Under the pieces are notes generated by a model. The model was given only the letters and a program-made list of their open reading frames with translations. It searched no databases and was not told the origin of the DNA. Positions 50,652 through 59,280 of a stretch of DNA of 64,000 nucleotides are shown here, piece by piece. Both the position numbers and the translations under genes were made by a program. Source of the stretch: Streptomyces sp. MMG1121. GTDB taxonomy: Bacteria > Actinomycetota > Actinomycetes > Streptomycetales > Streptomycetaceae. Where the stretch lies: contig NZ_LGDV01000189.1 in the NCBI RefSeq assembly GCF_001280015.1, positions 62,001 to 126,000 on the forward strand, read 5' to 3'. Each line of letters opens with the position of its first letter. The stretch's first letter is position 1.

Positions 50652-51989
50652 ATGTCGCGAGTGCCAGGGTGGCTCGGCAAACTCGGCGCCGGTCTCACGG
50701 AGATGGGTGAGCGCCTGGACGAGCGCCGCGCGGAGGTGGAGCAGGAGAACGACCCGGACGCCCCGCTCACCGTGCCCGAACCCGCCGCCCCGGCCCCGGA
50801 GCCGGCCGCCGACACGCCGCCCCCGGTCCGCACGCCCGCGCCGCGGTCCGGCCCCCGCCCCGACCCCGCCGAGGCCGTTCCCTGGGGTGTACGCGTCGCC
50901 GCCGAGGCCGGCTGGCGGCTGCTGGTGCTCGCCGGCACCGTCTGGATCCTGATGAAGGTCATCAGCTCGGTCCAGCTGGTGGTGTTCGCCTTCGTCATCG
51001 CCCTGCTCGTCACCGCGCTGCTCCAGCCCACCGTCGCCCGGCTCACCCGGCGCGGGGTGCCGCGCGGAATCGCCACCGCGCTCACCGCCATCAGCGGTTT
51101 CGTCGTCATAGGGCTGATGGGCTGGTTCGTGACCTGGCAGGTCATGGAGAACATCGACACGCTCTCCAACCAGATCCAGTCCGGCATCGACGACCTGCGC
51201 AACTGGCTGCTGAAGAGCCCCTTCCACGTCACCGACAAGCAGATCAACCAGATCGCCAAGAACCTGCGCGAGGCGATCGGCGCCAACGCCGACCAGATAA
51301 CCTCCGCCGGTCTGGAGGGCGTTCAGGTCATCGTCGAGACCCTCACCGGCATCCTGCTGGTGTTCTTCTCGACGCTGTTCCTGCTCTACGACGGCAAGCG
51401 CATCTGGGAGTGGTTCCTCAAGCTGGTGCCCTCCGCCGCCCGTCCGGGCGTGGCCGGCGCCGGCCCGCGCGCCTGGCGCACCCTGACCGCCTACGTCCGC
51501 GGCACGGTCCTGGTCGCCCTCATAGACGCCACCTTCATCGGTATCGGCATCTACTTCCTGAACGTGCCGATGGCCGTGCCGCTGGCGGTCTTCATCTTCC
51601 TGTTCTCGTTCATCCCGCTCGTCGGCGCCGTCGCCTCCGGTGCGCTCGCGGTGATCGTGGCGCTGGTCACCCAGGGCGTCTTCACGGCCGTCATGACCCT
51701 AGTGGTCGTCCTCGCCGTCCAGCAGATCGAGGGCCACGTCCTGCAGCCGTTCATCCTCGGCCGCGCGGTGCGCGTGCACCCGCTGGCGGTCGTCCTCACC
51801 GTGGCGGCCGGCGGCATGGTGGCGGGCATCGGCGGCGCGGTGGTGGCCGTACCGCTGGTGGCGGTGACCAACACGGTGGTGGGGTACCTGCGGCAGTACT
51901 CGGAGGAGCTCCAGCAGCAGAAGGCCGCCGCTCCGCCCGCCGACGACATCGTGGAGCAGAACGCGGAAGACCCCGCCCACCAAGGGTGA
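50652..51989 (+). CDS. AI-2E family permease-like protein
   Basis: A 445-residue protein. I prefer the ATG of MSRVPGWLGKLG, with a GGGGGAAGAGG site at good spacing; a GTG 39 bp upstream has its ribosome site too close. A Pro-rich cytoplasmic N-terminus leads to about seven TM helices with AI-2E signatures: VVFAFVIALLVTALLQPTVARLTRRGVPRGIAT, VALIDATFIGIGIYFLNVPMAVPLAVFIFLFSFIPLVGAVASG, and VQQIEGHVLQPFILGRAVRVHPLAVVL. Some members export small molecules or act as Na+/H+ antiporters. Substrate unknown. Confidence 0.9.
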   Translation: MSRVPGWLGKLGAGLTEMGERLDERRAEVEQENDPDAPLTVPEPAAPAPEPAADTPPPVRTPAPRSGPRPDPAEAVPWGVRVAAEAGWRLLVLAGTVWILMKVISSVQLVVFAFVIALLVTALLQPTVARLTRRGVPRGIATALTAISGFVVIGLMGWFVTWQVMENIDTLSNQIQSGIDDLRNWLLKSPFHVTDKQINQIAKNLREAIGANADQITSAGLEGVQVIVETLTGILLVFFSTLFLLYDGKRIWEWFLKLVPSAARPGVAGAGPRAWRTLTAYVRGTVLVALIDATFIGIGIYFLNVPMAVPLAVFIFLFSFIPLVGAVASGALAVIVALVTQGVFTAVMTLVVVLAVQQIEGHVLQPFILGRAVRVHPLAVVLTVAAGGMVAGIGGAVVAVPLVAVTNTVVGYLRQYSEELQQQKAAAPPADDIVEQNAEDPAHQG

Positions 51990-52010
51990 GCGGGGCCTGG
52001 GCCGTGCGGC

Positions 52011-52544
52011 CTATTCGGCCAGCACGGCCTCCGCGTCCAGCGTGACGCCGACCGCCTGAACCACGGAGGCGATCTTGAACGCCTCCTGGATCACGTCGCG
52101 CTCCAGGCCGGCCTTGCGCAGCACCTGCTCGTGCGAGTCCAGGCACATGCCACAGCCGTTGATCGCGGAGACGGCGAACGACCACAGCTCGAAGTCGACC
52201 TTGTCCACGCCCGGGTTGCCGATGACGTTCATCCGCAGACCCGCGCGCAGGGTGCCGTACTCGTGGTCGGACAGCAGGTGACGCGTCCGGTAGAAGACGT
52301 TGTTCATCGCCATGATGGCGGCGGCCGACTTGGCGGCCGTGTACGCCTCGGGCGTGAGGTTCGCCTTCGCCTCCGGCTCCAGCTCACGCAGCACGATCGG
52401 GGAACGGGAGGCGATGGCGGTCGCCAGCACCGTGCCCCACAGCTGCTGCGCCGGCAGGTCGGAGTTGCCGATGACCGAGCCCAGGTTGAGCTTCAGGTCC
52501 TTGGCGTAGTCCGGGACGCGGGACTTCAGCGAGTCGAGCGACAT
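52011..52544 (-). CDS. ahpD: Alkyl hydroperoxide reductase AhpD
   Basis: A 177-residue AhpD. The redox CxxC is C131-G-M-C134 with His downstream ([13 protein letters not shown]). AhpD passes electrons from the lipoamide system to AhpC so it can reduce peroxides. [16 protein letters not shown] and [20 protein letters not shown] are typical. It is 3 bp after ahpC on the minus strand; the pair is divergent from oxyR, as known in Streptomyces. Confidence 0.95.
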   Translation of the reverse strand: MSLDSLKSRVPDYAKDLKLNLGSVIGNSDLPAQQLWGTVLATAIASRSPIVLRELEPEAKANLTPEAYTAAKSAAAIMAMNNVFYRTRHLLSDHEYGTLRAGLRMNVIGNPGVDKVDFELWSFAVSAINGCGMCLDSHEQVLRKAGLERDVIQEAFKIASVVQAVGVTLDAEAVLAE

Positions 52545-52547
52545 GGG

Positions 52548-53102
52548 TCACTCACCGGCCAGCAGCGCGACCGGGTCCAGGGTGTCCTCGCCCTTGCTCC
52601 AGTTGCACGGGCACAGCTCGTCGGTCTGCAGGGCGTCCAGCACCCGCAGGACCTCCTTGGGGTTGCGGCCCACGGAACCGGCGGTGACCATCGTGAACTG
52701 GATCTCGCGGTTCGGGTCGACGATGAAGACGGCGCGCTGGGCGAAGCCGTCCTCGCCCTCGATGCCGAGGTCGCGCATCAGCTCGTGCTTGGAGTCGGCC
52801 AGCATCGGGAACGGCAGGTCGGTCAGGTCCGGGTGGTCCTTGCGCCAGGCGTGGTGGACGAACTCGGAGTCACCGGAGAAGCCGAGGATCTGGGCGTCAC
52901 GGTCGGCGAACTCGTCGTTCAGCTTCCCGAACGCGGCGATCTCGGTCGGGCAGACGAAGGTGAAGTCCTTCGGCCATGCGAACACGACCAGCCACTTGCC
53001 CTCGTAGGACTTGTGGTGGATCTGCTCGAACTCCGCGCCCTTCTCCAGCGAGACGCAGGCGGTCAGTTCGAACTCGGGGAACTTGTCACCGACAGTGAGC
53101 AC
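52548..53102 (-). CDS. ahpC: Alkyl hydroperoxide reductase AhpC (peroxiredoxin)
   Basis: A 184-residue typical 2-Cys peroxiredoxin starting GTG behind AAGGAG. The peroxidatic Cys51 lies in FTFVCPTEIAAF, and the resolving Cys is in ELCPCNWSKG near the C-terminus. It reduces organic peroxides and H2O2 in the cytoplasm, recycled by AhpD. The frame extends upstream across the promoter, so the shorter start is preferred. Expression is expected to be induced by OxyR. Confidence 0.96.
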   Translation of the reverse strand: MLTVGDKFPEFELTACVSLEKGAEFEQIHHKSYEGKWLVVFAWPKDFTFVCPTEIAAFGKLNDEFADRDAQILGFSGDSEFVHHAWRKDHPDLTDLPFPMLADSKHELMRDLGIEGEDGFAQRAVFIVDPNREIQFTMVTAGSVGRNPKEVLRVLDALQTDELCPCNWSKGEDTLDPVALLAGE

Positions 53103-53237
53103 ACGCTCTCCTTGCAGCGAAGAAACACCCCTTTTGAGGGTGTTTCCCGTATGGGTTGGACGTGATCGATCGTGGCACATGGTGCATTGATTAGGGAAAT
53201 AGCTACACTCGGTCGGATTGATCGGAGGTAGTTATCA
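53103..53237. promoter_or_regulatory. Divergent ahpC-oxyR control region
   Basis: 135 bp separate the divergent starts. The palindrome GATCGATC (53164-53171) and an AT-rich stretch around TTGATTAGGGAAATAGCTA lie within it, candidates for the OxyR-bound promoter. OxyR binding in this region is established in Streptomyces; which bases it contacts here is not decided by sequence alone. Confidence 0.6.
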
Positions 53238-54182
53238 GTGACCATCAGTAACGGCAAGCGGAGGCAGCCGAGCCTTGCGCAGCTGCGTGCCTTCGCGGCC
53301 GTCGCCGAGCATCTGCACTTCCGGGACGCGGCCGCCGCGATCGGGATGAGCCAGCCCGCCCTGTCCGGCGCGGTCTCGGCGCTGGAGGAGACCCTCGGGG
53401 TGACCCTCCTCGAGCGTACGACGCGCAAGGTGCTGCTCTCGCCGGCCGGTGAGCGCCTCGCGGTGCGGGCGAAGGCGGTGCTGGCGGCGGTCGGCGCGCT
53501 GCTGGAGGAGGCCGAGGCGGTCCGGGCTCCGTTCACGGGCGCCCTGCGCCTCGGGGTGATCCCGACGGTCGCGCCGTACCTCCTGCCGACCGTGCTGCGG
53601 CTCGTGCACGAGCGCTATCCGCAGCTCGACCTCCAGGTGCACGAGGAGCAGACCGCCAGCCTGCTCGACGGCCTCCACTCCGGCCGTCTGGACCTGCTGT
53701 TGCTGGCGGTGCCGCTCGGCGTGCCCGGAGTCGTCGAACTCCCCCTGTTCGACGAGGACTTCACGCTCGTCACCCCGCTCGACCACTGGCTCGGCGGGCG
53801 CGAGGGCATCCCGCGCGAGGCGCTGAAGGAGCTGAATCTGCTGCTCCTGGACGAGGGCCACTGCCTTCGCGACCAGGCCCTGGACATCTGTCGCGAGGCC
53901 GGCCGCGAGGACGCACCGGTCACCACGACGGCCGCCGGTCTTTCGACGCTGGTCCAGCTGGTGGCTGGCGGCCTCGGGTGCACACTGCTGCCGCGTACGG
54001 CGCTGAAGCTGGAGACCGCCCGCAGCAGCCAGCTGCTCACCGGGTACTTCGCCGAGCCCGCCCCCAGCCGCCGGATCGCTCTCACCATGCGGGCGGGGGC
54101 GGCGCGCTCGGCGGAGTACGAGGAGCTGGCCGAGGCGTTGCGAGGCGCCCTGCGCCCGCTGCCGGTACGGGTGCTGGACTAG
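53238..54182 (+). CDS. oxyR: OxyR, LysR-type peroxide regulator
   Basis: A 314-residue LysR-type regulator starting GTG behind GGAGG. The HTH is LAQLRAFAAVAEHLHFRDAAAAIGMSQPALSGAVSALEETLG. The redox pair Cys209 (DEGHC) and Cys218 (LDIC) has the nine-residue spacing of E. coli OxyR Cys199 and Cys208, strong evidence of peroxide sensing by disulphide formation. It is divergent from ahpCD, its expected target. Confidence 0.95.
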   Translation: MTISNGKRRQPSLAQLRAFAAVAEHLHFRDAAAAIGMSQPALSGAVSALEETLGVTLLERTTRKVLLSPAGERLAVRAKAVLAAVGALLEEAEAVRAPFTGALRLGVIPTVAPYLLPTVLRLVHERYPQLDLQVHEEQTASLLDGLHSGRLDLLLLAVPLGVPGVVELPLFDEDFTLVTPLDHWLGGREGIPREALKELNLLLLDEGHCLRDQALDICREAGREDAPVTTTAAGLSTLVQLVAGGLGCTLLPRTALKLETARSSQLLTGYFAEPAPSRRIALTMRAGAARSAEYEELAEALRGALRPLPVRVLD

Positions 54183-54232
54183 GGCGGACTAGGGCCTGTC
54201 GCCCGGGGCCCGGGAGGCGGCGGCTGCGCCGC

Positions 54233-56572
54233 CTACTCCGTGCGCAGGCCCTCCGGGCGCATCATGCGGATCAGCGGCGGCAGGCTCAGTGCGGTGACCG
54301 TGAGGACCACCACCGCGCCGGCGCCGGTCATCGACAGCACGTCGGTCCAGTCCACGCCCACGGTCACGCCCACCATCCTCAGCAGTACCACGCCCAGCGT
54401 CAGACCGACGGCCGAGGCGAGCAGCAGGCCCAGGGTGATCGGGATCGCCGTCTGCCACAGCACCGACAGGCTCAGCGTGCGCCGCCGGGTGCCGAAGGCG
54501 ACCAGCGACGACAGCAGCTTCCTGCGCTCGCGCAACTGCTCCAGTTGCGAGACCAGCAGGCTCGCGCCGATCAGCGCCAGCACACAGATGGCGCCGGCGA
54601 ACGTACCGGTACGGATCGAGCTGAACTGCTTCGACCGCTGGGTGGACGTCCACACCATCGTGTCCGCCAACGGGTCGATCCGCGCGGCCGTGTTGCGGAC
54701 GTGCTCCTCCACGTCCGGCACCGACTCGTTCACCGAGAGGAAGACGGCCCCGTGCAGCAGCCGGCTCATCCGCTCGGGCACGGCGGCCGGGGTCAGCAGC
54801 ACACCGCTGTCCCGGGTTCCGCCGGGGCTGGTGATCGCGCTGACCTGCTTCAGGTGGCTCGGTACGGTCCACTGGACGTCCGGGCCCCGGCCCGTGCCGT
54901 TGACGGTGTCGATGTGCAGCGTGCGGCCCGGCCGGACGAGCTTCGTCACGTCCTCGTCGTTGTCCCCGCCCTTGGCCACGAAGGCGTCCCCGTCGTGGCA
55001 GGACGTCAGTCTGGCCACCTCGCGCAGGGCCTCGCAGGTGCCCACGGTCACGAGCGCCGTGCCCGTGGGGCCGCTCTGCCAGTCCCGGTCGCCCAGTTCG
55101 GTGCTGGCGAGCACGGTCGCCTTCCGTACCCCTTCGGTCGCGGAGAACTTCGCGGCGGCCGGGAGGAAGCCGGTGCCCTGCGACAGGTTGACCTGCATCT
55201 GGGTGCGTTCGGTGTTCTGGCCGGTGTTCTTGGTGTAATCGCCCTGGATGCCCGCGAACAGCATCTGCATGGCGATCGCCCCGGCCACCGCGACCGCGAT
55301 GCCGTTCACCATGCGTGCCGCCGAGCCGCTGCTCAACTGCAGTCGGCGCACGGCCAGTTGCCAGGCGATCCCACCTCGGTGCAGCCGGGCCACCACGGCC
55401 TCGACGACCCACGGCAGCAGTGTCGTCACGCCGACGAGCAGCAGCAGGACGCCGCCGATCACCATGTAGGGGTTGAAGTCGCCGTTCGAACGGCCCTGGC
55501 CGATCATCGGGACGAGCAGCCCGAGGCCGCCCACCGGCAGCAGCAGCCGCCACCACAGCCGACGACGTGTGGGCTTGGCCGTACGGACCACGCCCAGCGG
55601 CTCGATGACCACTCCGCGCAGTGCGAGCAGCGTGACGAGCACCGCCGCTGCCGGCACGGCGACCGCGACCAGGGCGGCCAGCGCGGGGGAGGGGTTGAGG
55701 TAGCTGGGGAACACGCTGATGCCCACGACGTCGACCGAGCCCGCGAGCTGCCGGCCGAGCAGGAAGAAGACGGTGCCGAAGACCAGCCCGACCACCGCTC
55801 CTGCCAGCGCCTCGCCCGCCGCGATCCGCCGGGTCATCCGCGTGTCGGAGCCCACCAGCCGCAGCGCGGCCAACCGGCGGTCGCGCCGCTCGCCGCCGAA
55901 CCGTACGGCGGTGGCGATGAACACCACGACCGGCATCAGCAGCACGGCGAAGACGACCAGCACCAGCAGGATCAGGACCGGGTCCATCGAGTTCGACGAG
56001 GTCGTTCCCTCCGGGTGCCCGAACGCGCTGATCCGGGCCGTCCGATAGCCGTCGATGCGCGCGGACAGGTTCTTCGCGCCGGCGTAGTAGGCCAGTTCCC
56101 GCGCGCCGACCAGGCCGCTCTCGCCGATCGTCCCGACGACCCGGTACGGCAGCCGCTCGCGCAGCAGCTTCCCGGCATCGGAGCCGAGCAGTTCCTTCAG
56201 CGCGGGGGAGACGACCATCTCGCCCGGTGCCGGGTACTTCGTCAGGCCCGGGGCGATCGGCGCTCGCGGGCCCTCGGGCTCCACCAGCCGGCCCCGGACG
56301 TCGTCGCCGTGGTACGTGGTGTCGGAGTCCGAGATCACCAGGGTGTTCGCGGCCTTGTGCCGCTGCGAGCCGTAGGTGTAGTCGAGACGGGCCTCGTCGC
56401 GGTCGTGCCGTACAGCCAGCGCGTTCGGGATCGCGGTCGTCAGCAGCAGCAGCGCCACGCCCAGGCCGACGCCGACCGCCGTCAGCAGCACCCGGATCCA
56501 GCCCTCGCGCCCGCCGGTGAAGGCGAACCGGACCCCCATGCCCAGATCCCTGGACCACTGACGGGCGTTCAC
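54233..56572 (-). CDS. FtsX/MacB-like ABC transporter permease
   Basis: A 779-residue permease with an N-terminal TM helix, a large exported region, and two FtsX-type membrane domains of about four helices each (around 230-420 and 625-765: VLMPVVVFIATAVRF, AGEALAGAVVGLVFGTVFFLLG, VLALIGASLLVSQL). Such fused double-FtsX permeases pair with a LolD/MacB-type ATPase for export or envelope work. It overlaps the ATPase gene by 4 bp (ATGA). Its substrate is unknown; antibiotics, peptides or lipoproteins are all possible. Confidence 0.9.
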   Translation of the reverse strand: MNARQWSRDLGMGVRFAFTGGREGWIRVLLTAVGVGLGVALLLLTTAIPNALAVRHDRDEARLDYTYGSQRHKAANTLVISDSDTTYHGDDVRGRLVEPEGPRAPIAPGLTKYPAPGEMVVSPALKELLGSDAGKLLRERLPYRVVGTIGESGLVGARELAYYAGAKNLSARIDGYRTARISAFGHPEGTTSSNSMDPVLILLVLVVFAVLLMPVVVFIATAVRFGGERRDRRLAALRLVGSDTRMTRRIAAGEALAGAVVGLVFGTVFFLLGRQLAGSVDVVGISVFPSYLNPSPALAALVAVAVPAAAVLVTLLALRGVVIEPLGVVRTAKPTRRRLWWRLLLPVGGLGLLVPMIGQGRSNGDFNPYMVIGGVLLLLVGVTTLLPWVVEAVVARLHRGGIAWQLAVRRLQLSSGSAARMVNGIAVAVAGAIAMQMLFAGIQGDYTKNTGQNTERTQMQVNLSQGTGFLPAAAKFSATEGVRKATVLASTELGDRDWQSGPTGTALVTVGTCEALREVARLTSCHDGDAFVAKGGDNDEDVTKLVRPGRTLHIDTVNGTGRGPDVQWTVPSHLKQVSAITSPGGTRDSGVLLTPAAVPERMSRLLHGAVFLSVNESVPDVEEHVRNTAARIDPLADTMVWTSTQRSKQFSSIRTGTFAGAICVLALIGASLLVSQLEQLRERRKLLSSLVAFGTRRRTLSLSVLWQTAIPITLGLLLASAVGLTLGVVLLRMVGVTVGVDWTDVLSMTGAGAVVVLTVTALSLPPLIRMMRPEGLRTE

Positions 56573-57258
56573 AGGGCGCGCTCCATGTCCCGGGACTTGC
56601 CGTCGCGTACGACGATCTCGCGGTCGGAGTAGGCGGCCACCCGGACCTCGTGCGTGACGAGGACGACGGCCGCGTTGGAGGAGCGGGCCGCGTCGGTCAG
56701 CAGCTCCATCACACGCTCGCCGTTGAGGGAGTCCAGCGCGCCGGTCGGCTCGTCGGCGAAGACCACCCGGGGCCCGGTGACCAGCGCCCGCGCCACCGCG
56801 ACGCGCTGGCCCTGGCCGCCGGAGACCTCACCGGGCCGCTTGCCCCCGAGGTCGTCCACCTCGAGCCGCTCCATCCAGGTCAGCGCGGCCCGCTCGGCCT
56901 GCTTGCGCGAGGTGCCGTTCAGCCGCAGCGGAAGGGCCACGTTCTCCACGCAGGTCAACTCGGGCACCAGCTGGCCGAACTGGAAGACGAACCCGAACTC
57001 GGAGCGCCTGAGGGCGCTGCGCTGGGCATCGCTCATCCCGGCCAGTTCCCGGCCGTCGTAGAGGATGGACCCGGAGTCGGGCGGCACGATGCCGGCGAGG
57101 CAGTGCAGCAGGGTCGACTTGCCGGAGCCGGAGGGGCCCATGACGGCGACGACCTCGCCGGGGTGGATGGAGAACTCGGCGCCGTCGAGCGCGACCGTGG
57201 GGCCGTAGACCTTGCGCAGGTTGTCGGCGGCGAGCAGGGAGCCGGCGGGAGGGGTCAT
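56569..57258 (-). CDS. MacB/LolD-type ABC ATPase
   Basis: A 229-residue ATPase: AVMGPSGSGKSTLLHCLAGI (Walker A), Q-loop FVFQFGQLVPELTCVENVALPL, signature EVSGGQGQRVAVARAL, RVVFADEPTGALDS (Walker B and D-loop), and ALVTHEVRVAAY (His switch; LVTHE). It powers the FtsX-type permease. It overlaps both neighbours by 4 bp, so the PadR-ATPase-permease trio is one coupled operon. Confidence 0.95.
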   Translation of the reverse strand: MTPPAGSLLAADNLRKVYGPTVALDGAEFSIHPGEVVAVMGPSGSGKSTLLHCLAGIVPPDSGSILYDGRELAGMSDAQRSALRRSEFGFVFQFGQLVPELTCVENVALPLRLNGTSRKQAERAALTWMERLEVDDLGGKRPGEVSGGQGQRVAVARALVTGPRVVFADEPTGALDSLNGERVMELLTDAARSSNAAVVLVTHEVRVAAYSDREIVVRDGKSRDMERAL

Positions 57259-57779
57259 CGGGCCACCTCCGCACGGAGCTTGTCCAGACGCGCGGCGGTC
57301 AGCTCCAGCCAGCGCAGGTCGGCCTCCAGGTGGAACAGCGCGTGGTCGCAGATCAGCTGGTCCGCGAGGTCGCCCTTGCGCTTGCGGTCGGTCAGGATCC
57401 GCATGCTGCGCAGGTGCTCGGAGCGCTGGGTGTCGAGGACGCCGGCCGCGTTCCGGTGGGTCAGCAGCGCGAGGACGACCTTGGTGTACAGGGTCGACTG
57501 GAGGTACTCCTCGGGCTTCTCCGGGGTGGCGAGCCAGCGCTCGACGTCGGTGATGCCGGCGTCGGTGATGGCGTACCGCTTGCGCTCGGGGCCGCCGCCG
57601 GCCTCGATGCCGTCGACTTCCACGAGGCCGTGTTTCAGCAGCCGGGACATCGTGGAGTAGACCTGGCCGTAGTGCAGCGGCCGGTCGTGACCGAACTTCT
57701 CGTCGAAGGCCCGCTTCAGGTCGTAGCCGTGGCGCGGGCCGGACTCCAGGAGCCCTAGGAGGGTGTGACCGATGGACAT
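57255..57779 (-). CDS. PadR family transcriptional regulator
   Basis: About 174 residues from the ATG of MSIGHTLLGLLESGPRHGYDLKRAFDEKFG; six extra codons upstream are in frame. The winged helix is PLHYGQVYSTMSRLLKHGLVEVDG, with GPERKRYAITDAG as the wing; the C-terminal helices (EKPEEYLQSTLYTKVVLALLTHR) form the dimer. PadR proteins usually repress an adjacent exporter and respond to its toxic substrate. The operator-like repeats directly upstream and the downstream ABC genes fit that model. Confidence 0.92.
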   Translation of the reverse strand: MSIGHTLLGLLESGPRHGYDLKRAFDEKFGHDRPLHYGQVYSTMSRLLKHGLVEVDGIEAGGGPERKRYAITDAGITDVERWLATPEKPEEYLQSTLYTKVVLALLTHRNAAGVLDTQRSEHLRSMRILTDRKRKGDLADQLICDHALFHLEADLRWLELTAARLDKLRAEVAR

Positions 57780-57789
57780 GCAGAGCACT

Positions 57790-57832
57790 CTACACACGGT
57801 GTATACGTGGTGTGTATACGCGGCGTGTGTAG
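57790..57832 (-). promoter_or_regulatory. PadR operator candidate
   Basis: CTACACAC (57790-57797) and GTGTGTAG (57825-57832) flank two GTATAC palindromes (57801-57806, 57814-57819) spaced 13 bp. The whole is a long imperfect inverted repeat starting 11 bp before the PadR start codon. PadR sites are typically ATGT/ACAT-type inverted repeats in promoters, so autoregulation is likely. Confidence 0.6.
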
Positions 57833-57895
57833 ATCATGGCGGGGTGTGCACGGGGGGTGTGACAGTGCAGGTGAGACGTGGGTGAGGGCCGATTG

Positions 57896-58129
57896 TCACG
57901 GTTCCGCGACAGGCGGGCGGCCTCGTCGCGGCAGGGGCCCCGTGTCCTTCGGCAGCCGTCCCGTCTCGGCCAGTGCCTTGCGCAGCAGGAACTCGATCTG
58001 CGCGTTGGCCGAGCGCAGCTCGTCCCCGGCCCAGCGGGCCAGCGCCTCGTACACCGACGGGTCCAGCCGCAGCAGCACCTGCTTGCGCTGCTGCGGCCGT
58101 CGCTTCGGGGTCTGCGAAGGGTCCGTCAC
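57896..58129 (-). CDS. Small basic protein coupled to SPFH gene (ribbon-helix-helix-like)
   Basis: A 77-residue basic protein: PKRRPQQRKQVLLRLDPSVYEALARWAGDELRSANAQIEFLLRKAL. The QVLLRLDP strand followed by two helices matches an Arc/CopG-type ribbon-helix-helix. Its start overlaps the SPFH stop by 4 bp (ATGA). It may be a DNA-binding protein or a partner of the SPFH protein; which one is not clear. Confidence 0.7.
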   Translation of the reverse strand: MTDPSQTPKRRPQQRKQVLLRLDPSVYEALARWAGDELRSANAQIEFLLRKALAETGRLPKDTGPLPRRGRPPVAEP

Positions 58130-59055
58130 TGGTAGAGCGTCCCGGTGTTGAGCACGGGCTGCGGGGCCCGGTCACCACACAGCACGACCATCAGGTTCGA
58201 CACCATCGCCGCCTTCCGCTCCTCGTCCAGTTCCACGATGTCGCGCTCGGCGATCCGGGCGAGCGCGGCCTCCACCATGCCGACCGCGCCGTCCACGATC
58301 TGCCGGCGGGCCGCCACGACCGCACCGGCCTGCTGCCGCTGGAGCATCGCGGACGCGATCTCGGGAGCGTACGCGAGATGCGTGAAGCGCGACTCGATGA
58401 TCCGCACGCCGGCCGCCTCCACCCGCGCCTGCAGCTCGACGGCCAGCTTCTCGGTGATCTCCTCGGCGTTGCCGCGCAGCGACAGGCCGTCCTCGTCATG
58501 GGCGTCGTAGGGGTACTCGATCGCGATGTGCCGCACGGCCGTCTCGGTCTGGGTGGCGACGAACTCGGTGAAGTCGTCCACCTCGAAGGTGGCCTGCGCG
58601 GTGTCCTGCACCTTCCAGACCACGACCGCGGCCAGCTCGATCGGGTTGCCGTAGGCGTCGTTGACCTTCAGTACGGCGGTCTCGTGGTTGCGCACCCGGG
58701 TGGAGATCCGGCTCCGCGAGGTGAAGGGGTTCACCCAGCGCAGCCCGTCCTGCCGGATCGTGCCCCGGTAGCGCCCGAAGAGCTGTACGACCCGGGCCTC
58801 GCCCGGCGCCACGGTGTTCAGCCCGCGCAGCGAGATGACCGCGGCGAGGAAGACGACGATCGCGGCGATGATCAGCCCGGCCTTGGCTCCGTCGGCGGAG
58901 ACGGCCGAGGCGCCGGCGATCAGCGCGGCGGTGGCGCCGAGCCCGAGCAGGCCGAGCAGCAGGGCGAGCCCGCCGCCGATGCTGTGGGCGGTGAACTCCC
59001 GCACGCGTGGCGCGGGCATCTCCGGTACGTCGGGCGTGGAGTCGTTCGCGGTCAT
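58126..59055 (-). CDS. SPFH domain membrane protein (prohibitin/stomatin-like)
   Basis: A 309-residue protein. Two N-terminal hydrophobic segments ([37 protein letters not shown]) anchor it. The SPFH/Band 7 domain (about 75-270) shows [57 protein letters not shown], and [37 protein letters not shown] proteins oligomerise in the membrane and organise microdomains or proteases. A perfect palindrome lies in its promoter region. Confidence 0.9.
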   Translation of the reverse strand: MTANDSTPDVPEMPAPRVREFTAHSIGGGLALLLGLLGLGATAALIAGASAVSADGAKAGLIIAAIVVFLAAVISLRGLNTVAPGEARVVQLFGRYRGTIRQDGLRWVNPFTSRSRISTRVRNHETAVLKVNDAYGNPIELAAVVVWKVQDTAQATFEVDDFTEFVATQTETAVRHIAIEYPYDAHDEDGLSLRGNAEEITEKLAVELQARVEAAGVRIIESRFTHLAYAPEIASAMLQRQQAGAVVAARRQIVDGAVGMVEAALARIAERDIVELDEERKAAMVSNLMVVLCGDRAPQPVLNTGTLYQ

Positions 59056-59095
59056 GGGCGATCCCCGTTCTGGTCGTGCTCACTTCGGTCTATCT

Positions 59096-59109
59096 AAGTG
59101 ATATCACTT
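59096..59109. promoter_or_regulatory. Perfect palindrome upstream of the SPFH operon
   Basis: AAGTGATATCACTT is a perfect 14-bp palindrome about 40 bp upstream of the SPFH start, in an AT-rich island. It resembles GntR-type operators in size and symmetry. No regulator gene is adjacent, so it may be controlled from elsewhere; it could instead serve the divergent PBP gene. Confidence 0.45.
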
Positions 59110-59280
59110 TTACTCCCGGAGTGGCCACCGAGGCAACCTCGCGGCCTCCAGATTCGTCGGTTCCCTTGGGGCGGGTGCTGATTGTCACGTCCGTAAAAGA
59201 ACGGATCGGACGCCCTTTGTCATATAGACGGGTGTTAGCTTTCGGAGCTGACCCCGAGACGGAAGCGAGCGTAGGGACCG

